DNA from: Pachyseris speciosa
Lineage: Eukaryota; Cnidaria; Anthozoa; Scleractinia; Pachyseridae
Direction: 5' to 3'
Length of the DNA stretch: 64,000 nucleotides
Assembly (NCBI GenBank): GCA_016490735.1
Contig: JAEMWC010000653.1
Coordinates: forward strand, 163,501 to 227,500
Position numbers and translations under genes: made by a program. The notes beneath the pieces were generated by a model. That model had not been told where the DNA came from and made no database searches. It saw nothing but the letters and a program-made list of their open reading frames with translations. Below, one piece after another: positions 59,437 through 64,000 of this stretch (the first letter of the stretch is position 1; each line of letters starts with the position of its first letter).

Positions 59437-60407
59437 AGGCAATTAGTCTGATCCTAAGCTAAACTCCCTTGAATTTTCGATAGGAATCGATCAAGAGTTC
59501 CTACGGTTATATTCGTTAGTATATATCTTGTGTCTGTTAGATGAATGAAAGAAAATTCGGAAAATTGGCGAACAAAAGTAGTTTCTCTAATGAGATCAAA
59601 CCGCCTTTTCCTTACACAAATATACCCTTAAAAAGTCAAAAACGATCTGTGAACATAGAAACCAATGTCTTAATTACGTAGTTTGCTTAAATGTTCTCTT
59701 TGGATGTCCTTACATGAACGCTCAAATGCTGGAAACGAAACTCGCTTGTGTCTCACGCGGGTTTTCATCCGCCCGCGAACTCATTTCTGTTTTAATTTGG
59801 CAAAATATGTATATTCATTCCATCTTTAAAATTTTACGAAACGAAGATACAGTAAAGACGGATCGTTAAAGCTAAGTTCGTTGAATTGAGACTGTCCAAA
59901 GTCCTTTAATACAAGTTTGATAATCACGCGAACGAGATGTTTGGCGATGGTCAAATACGCAAGGGAATTTTTATCGCAGCAGAGCAAATCGGCCAGTGCG
60001 CATCAACTACCTATATAGAATTTTTTTGTTGACACTAAACTTCTGGGAAGCAGTTAGGTTAAACTTTTGCTTTAATTCTTTCTGCGTTATAAGATTCACG
60101 AGACTTAAATTCTCAAAAGCATTTAGAGGTGCAAGAAATATTACGAAACCGAAATCCCGCTCTTAACGCAAACTTAATTAAATTGCTTACGTTGCTATAG
60201 AGAAGTAAAGTTTACAAATTTACAACTTTGGCGTTTCAGCAAACAAGAAAACTCCCGTTAAAATTAATTCAAAAACGCAGTTCTTATACTTGTTTTCTAT
60301 AACCGTTCAACCAAAACCCTTCTTACCTTCAGTTGTGCTGCCGTTTGAATACAGTCTCGATTCTTACTTTGGTTCGAAAAGCTTGACGCACAGTTTAAGT
60401 ACTCAAC

Positions 60408-62708
60408 ATGAAAAGGGCAGTTCCGATCGTTTTATTTCTGCTCCTGCTCCCGGTAGACTGTGCTGTTCATGGTATCAAGCTGAATGCGCCAAGCTCCTCT
60501 AAGGTAAGAGTTGAATAAAAATATCAGTATTTTTTTCACTGAGAGAAGCAGATATAGCCATTCCTTGAGCCACGGATTATCCTGAATCGCAGCATAAAAA
60601 CAAACAATTCTTATAAATCAATGCCGGCTAGTTTCGGTGCGATTATGTGCGGATTTACTCATGAACGGGTCATTAACAGGGGAAAAGCTAAAAAGGGTCA
60701 CCCTTCGTTCGGTGGTCTTTTCAAGAGATTTCTGTCCATAAGACTGATCTCTACGGATACTAAGCTAGAAATGTGAGTCGCAGAAAGACAACAGAATTAT
60801 CGTGCCGACGTTGGCTTTCCGAAAATTCGAAAATTCATTTCGCATCTTTAACGACATATTTATCGCTTCAAACAGACATCCGATCATAACGAGCCGTTGA
60901 GTGGCCTTGAAAACAACAGTTTACAATTTGGTTCACTGTTTACGATTAGCTGCTTACTGAACGCTATTTCTCAAAGCTAATGAAAAAAACATTGTTTGGT
61001 ACCCCAACCCGTTTCCCGTTCCGCCAGTGTCATCCGTCATCCGTCATCGCTCACAGCCGCTAGGGGCGTTTCGCGCGAAACGCCCCTAGCGGCTGTGAGC
61101 GATGAGAGGCGGCTGTTTCCGCAGGCTAATCTTTTGGAAGAAATATTTTTGAGACTGTCGAATCTTTTGGCCAACTTAAGCAAATCGCATTTAGATCAGT
61201 AATGTTGTGATATGTTGCTGATAAGGTGTCGTTTGTTGTCAAAAGTTTTCGATCACACGAACAGAATTATAGTTAAAGAGAGAACGCCTTGTGTTCAGTA
61301 GCATCCTTTTGTGCCAAGTAATAGTCTTATTTCGTCCTCCCAGTTTTCAACCTCGTTTTCAAACATCGAAGGAAAAAAATAGTCTCAACAATACTCATGA
61401 CAAGAACTTCAATTTGCTATTCAAACAACACGTGTCATCATCATGTAAGTTTACCAGTCATGCCGTCATGATCAAAACAAATTGAATACCTTGTACCCCC
61501 CAGACCCCCACCGTGTGCCTCAGAGGTTCACCAGGCCTTCCAGGACGAAACGGTGTTAATGGACATAACGGGTTACCAGGCCGCGACGGACGAGATGGCG
61601 CAAAGGGAGAAAGGGGCGTGGTGGGGCTTCCTGGACCACGCGGTCTCAAGGGAGAGGCGGGAATAAATGGTAAAGATGCCGATCACAGAAACTGGAAGCA
61701 GTGTGTGTGGAGGAGTGAAGACTCTCGCGATATTGGCTTGATAAAGGTATGCATGATAGATATATCCCGACATAGTTGAACAATTGTACGCAAAACTCAA
61801 CTAAAGAAATTGTGTAATAGTCCAGTTTCGAGTTCGCTATGACCACTGAATAAAAGCACTGAGAACGCATTTGCACAGGGCTAGCCTCGACCTAAAGTAA
61901 AATATTCACAAATACCGGCGGGAAGGTGCCACAAATTTGAAAATTAAAGAATAGACAGAGCTGTAAACAGGTCATCTTCTCACTGGATTTTGTGAATATT
62001 TTACTTTAGGTCGAGGCTAACCCTGTACAGATACTTTCTCAGTGCTTTTATTCAGCGGTCATGGTGAACTCGAAACTGGACTATTCAACTGTTGATCATC
62101 TGACTGACAACTGAAATCTGATATCCACATGTTGTATGGCCTTAAAAAAGCGAAAGAAAAGAAAAGAAACTTGTGAAGCGAGTTAAGGGATACTAAGTGA
62201 TTAGCGACTTATTCTTACTAGAAACCTTTAATATACGCCAGGCCTTACCTTCCCCTTCAATTGATGTTTTGCGCAATATATTCAAGTTCTTACTAACATG
62301 CAGAACAGGAGTGTTCAAAAAAACAAAAGTGATTCTATTATTTTATTGTTCTTACAGGATTGCCAGTTTACAAAAACCACAGATGATACTGCTCTTCGTG
62401 TCGTCTACCAAGGCAATATTTACCTGTATTGTAACAACTGCTGTAAGCGATGGTTTATTACCTTCAATGGTGCAGAGTGCAGTGGTCCAATGTCTATTGA
62501 CGCAGTACTGTGGGTAAGCAAAGGAGCGGGTTATGAAGAACACAGGCCTGGCTCAATAGAGGGATACTGCGAGAAAATCCACAAGGGAAAAATCCGTGTT
62601 GGGATCAACATTGGAAACTGTCCTAGCTATGGCAACTCTAATGGTCATACAGGATGGAACTCAGTGTCTCGCTTGATGATTGAAGAAGTCCCTCGACCCC
62701 AGCAGTAA
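60408..62708 (+). CDS. CTHRC1-like secreted collagen triple-helix repeat protein, 3 exons
   Basis: Exons 60408-60503, 61504-61746 and 62358-62708 (all phase 0) encode 229 aa; human CTHRC1 is 243. Residues 1-19 form a signal peptide ([18 protein letters not shown]). Exon 2 has 17 uninterrupted Gly-X-Y triplets (GSPGLPGRN to GIN GKD), then [19 protein letters not shown]. Exon 3 is the globular C-terminal domain with the family blocks CTHRC1 shares: [44 protein letters not shown]. Known: CTHRC1 is a secreted glycoprotein that trimerises through its collagen stalk and affects matrix deposition and Wnt/PCP signalling in vertebrates. The cnidarian role is not readable here. The upstream in-frame alternative start at 60290 lies in another frame and is not used. 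Confidence 0.9.
61044..61105. repeat. Perfect spacerless 62-bp palindrome
   Basis: Left arm 61044-61074 (TCATCGCTCACAGCCGCTAG + GGGCGTTTCGC) and right arm 61075-61105 are exact reverse complements with no loop. Intron 1 of the CTHRC1-like gene. Confidence 0.95.
61808..62096. repeat. Foldback, about 105-bp arms, in CTHRC1-like intron 2
   Basis: aatagtccagtttcgagttc at about 61816 pairs with gaactcgaaactggactatt ending about 62087. The inner ends are cctaaagtaaaatattcaca / tgtgaatattttactttagg. Confidence 0.85.
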
Positions 62709-62913
62709 CACATTAGCACTATCTCTCACTCAGTGAGAGCATCTTGTGCCTGATAAGATGATAAAAGCACTGAATGAAATGCGAAATGCTTAGATACGCG
62801 TGTAGGTAACCAAGCATATGGTGACACCATATGCAACTTTATAAGGCCGGGCTAATGTTTTTTTTTTTGTTACTGCCAAAATTTGACACAAGGAGTCTTG
62901 CCATTGAATCTGA

Positions 62914-62919
62914 AATAAA
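62914..62919 (+). terminator. Poly(A) signal of the CTHRC1-like gene
   Basis: AATAAA about 206 bases after the stop codon, in an AT-rich 3' flank (tgaaataaacattt). Confidence 0.5.
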
Positions 62920-62999
62920 CATTTACTAACATTAAATAACGTGGAGCTTATTTTATCCTATAGATTTGTTAAGTTGTTCGTAATTCTGTAAACATTGCC

Positions 63000-63427
63000 A
63001 TGAGACAAGCCAAGAAATCGTATTACACTAAAGCTTTTCATGATAATAAGGGAATTCACGGATGACTTGGCGTGTTGTTAACGATCTCACTTCTCGGAAA
63101 TCTAATGGCCCATCATTACAAGAAATTAAAAAAAAAAATGGCGTATTCATTTGTAATCCACAAGAATTAGCCACAGCATTTAATAAACATTTCAATGGTA
63201 TCAAAAATTTGCATTATATGAGCGATATCTCACCTGATAATGCTATCTTTGACCTCACGCCAACCAATCGCTCTAAAGTTCTTCTGATTTCTAAGCTGGC
63301 TGCGTATGAAATAAGAGATGCCTCAACTGGGTGGTTTAAATCGTACTTATTTGAACAAAATCTGAAATGTATAGTGGCCCATCAACGCAATAGCATTTTT
63401 GATCAACACCATGGCATTTTTGTATAA
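63000..63427 (+). pseudogene. Non-LTR retrotransposon fragment upstream of the RT core
   Basis: MRQAKKSYYTKAFHDN (about 63000, frameshifted) then MTWRVVNDLTSRKSNGPSLQ, QELATAFNKHFNGI: the linker between endonuclease and RT of CR1-like polyproteins. A short RT-like piece (STGWFKSYL) is fused to it by an internal deletion. Confidence 0.6.
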
Positions 63428-63437
63428 ATTTATGTTT

Positions 63438-63468
<31 letters not shown>

Positions 63469-63490
63469 TTCATTTATTTATTTATTGTTT
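63425..63490. repeat. (TTTA)n microsatellite
   Basis: About 14 TTTA/TTTAT units just after the retrotransposon fragment, then a T-rich tract to 63600. Confidence 0.9.
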
Positions 63491-63730
63491 TGTTTTTAGC
63501 TTTTGATTTTATTTCGATTATTTTTTCCTTTTTTTCCCAACTTTTTTTTAGTATTCTTATTCAATTTTTTTTTGTTTGTTTTTGTTTTTTTTATTTCTGA
63601 TACATTTTCTTTCCGGAAATTAAAAAAAAAATTAAAAACCTTTGCCATGGCCGAGCAACGCCATAGGAAAAAACACCTTGCCATAGCCCAGCAATGCCAT
63701 AGAAAAAAAAGGTACCCAGTAGGAGTCTAG

Positions 63731-64000
63731 TGCTTCGAACTGACATCTAAAGGTACATGGACCCCTCCCCCTCACAAGGACCCAGCACTCGACACTTTCC
63801 TAGATGCTGTGGAACATGACCTTTTCAACATCACACCAGCCCCTGTACGTGACAACCTCATTATTCGTGAACGCCATGCCCTTAAACCTCTTAGTAACCG
63901 CACTGACATCGTCATCAAGTCAGCAGATAAGGGATCTGGTACAGTTGTTATGGACCGTAACTGGTACATTGACGAATGTTTACGACAACTTAACGACTCG
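63731..64000 (+). CDS. Penelope-like element ORF, N-terminal RT region, runs off the right edge
   Basis: Open from the stop at 63728-63730 to the last base, no break in 90 codons. Contains CFELTSKGTWTPP, ALDTFLDAVEHDL, VIKSADKGSGTVVMDR and YIDECLRQLNDS; the ADKG..VVMDR block is characteristic of the region preceding the RT fingers in Penelope-like elements. Unlike every other retroelement here it shows no lesion in view, so it may be a younger copy. Confidence 0.75.

Noticed and set aside
61458..61649. Pro/Gly-rich minus-strand ORF
   Set aside because: Antisense shadow of the collagen exon of the CTHRC1-like gene.

Overview
The window reads as AT-rich metazoan nuclear DNA, most likely from an anthozoan cnidarian such as a stony coral. 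That assignment is inference, based on: spliced genes with clean GT/AG boundaries; ABCA, TEFM and CTHRC1-type proteins; and a repeat load of tRNA-derived SINEs, a CR1/L2-like non-LTR element, Penelope-like elements, a piggyBac-like element and many foldback (inverted-repeat) MITEs. Nothing looks bacterial or viral.

Layout. (1) 1-6.7 kb holds repeats only: a small foldback, a 4-kb foldback element whose arms carry a 25-bp minisatellite, and a large palindromic MITE. (2) 6777-17172 (+) has ten exons coding for the C-terminal half (TMD2+NBD2) of an ABC subfamily A lipid-type transporter. The N-terminal half is missing or lies left of the window. (3) 17.2-23.5 kb is repeat-rich intergenic DNA. 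(4) 23663-43780 (-) is a full-length ABCA transporter of about 1709 aa in 17 exons. It converges tail to tail with gene (2). Every exon of gene (2) pairs with one of its last nine, and the shared introns sit at the same positions and phases. (5) 46809-56289 (+) is TEFM, the mitochondrial transcription elongation factor, in four exons. It is divergent from the ABCA gene and probably shares a promoter region with it. (6) 60408-62708 (+) is a small secreted CTHRC1-like collagen protein in three exons. (7) The right edge holds a decayed non-LTR fragment and the start of a Penelope-like element ORF that runs off the window.

The strongest anomalies are in the coding sequence. The half-size ABCA gene has an in-frame 99-bp tandem duplication that copies a splice acceptor together with the ABC signature motif. 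It also has a 12-residue loss between Walker A and the Q-loop, and one extra intron. The full-length ABCA gene and TEFM each show a frame break one base short of expectation: assembly error or real lesion. The other theme is inverted repeats. More than fifteen separate foldback structures occur in 64 kb, up to 4 kb long, including a perfect spacerless 62-bp palindrome. The genes are not a pathway: lipid transport, mitochondrial transcription and extracellular matrix/Wnt-type signalling are simply neighbours. I did not find a convincing new multi-gene system; the best candidates for novelty are the duplicated-signature ABCA exon and the minisatellite-armed foldback element.
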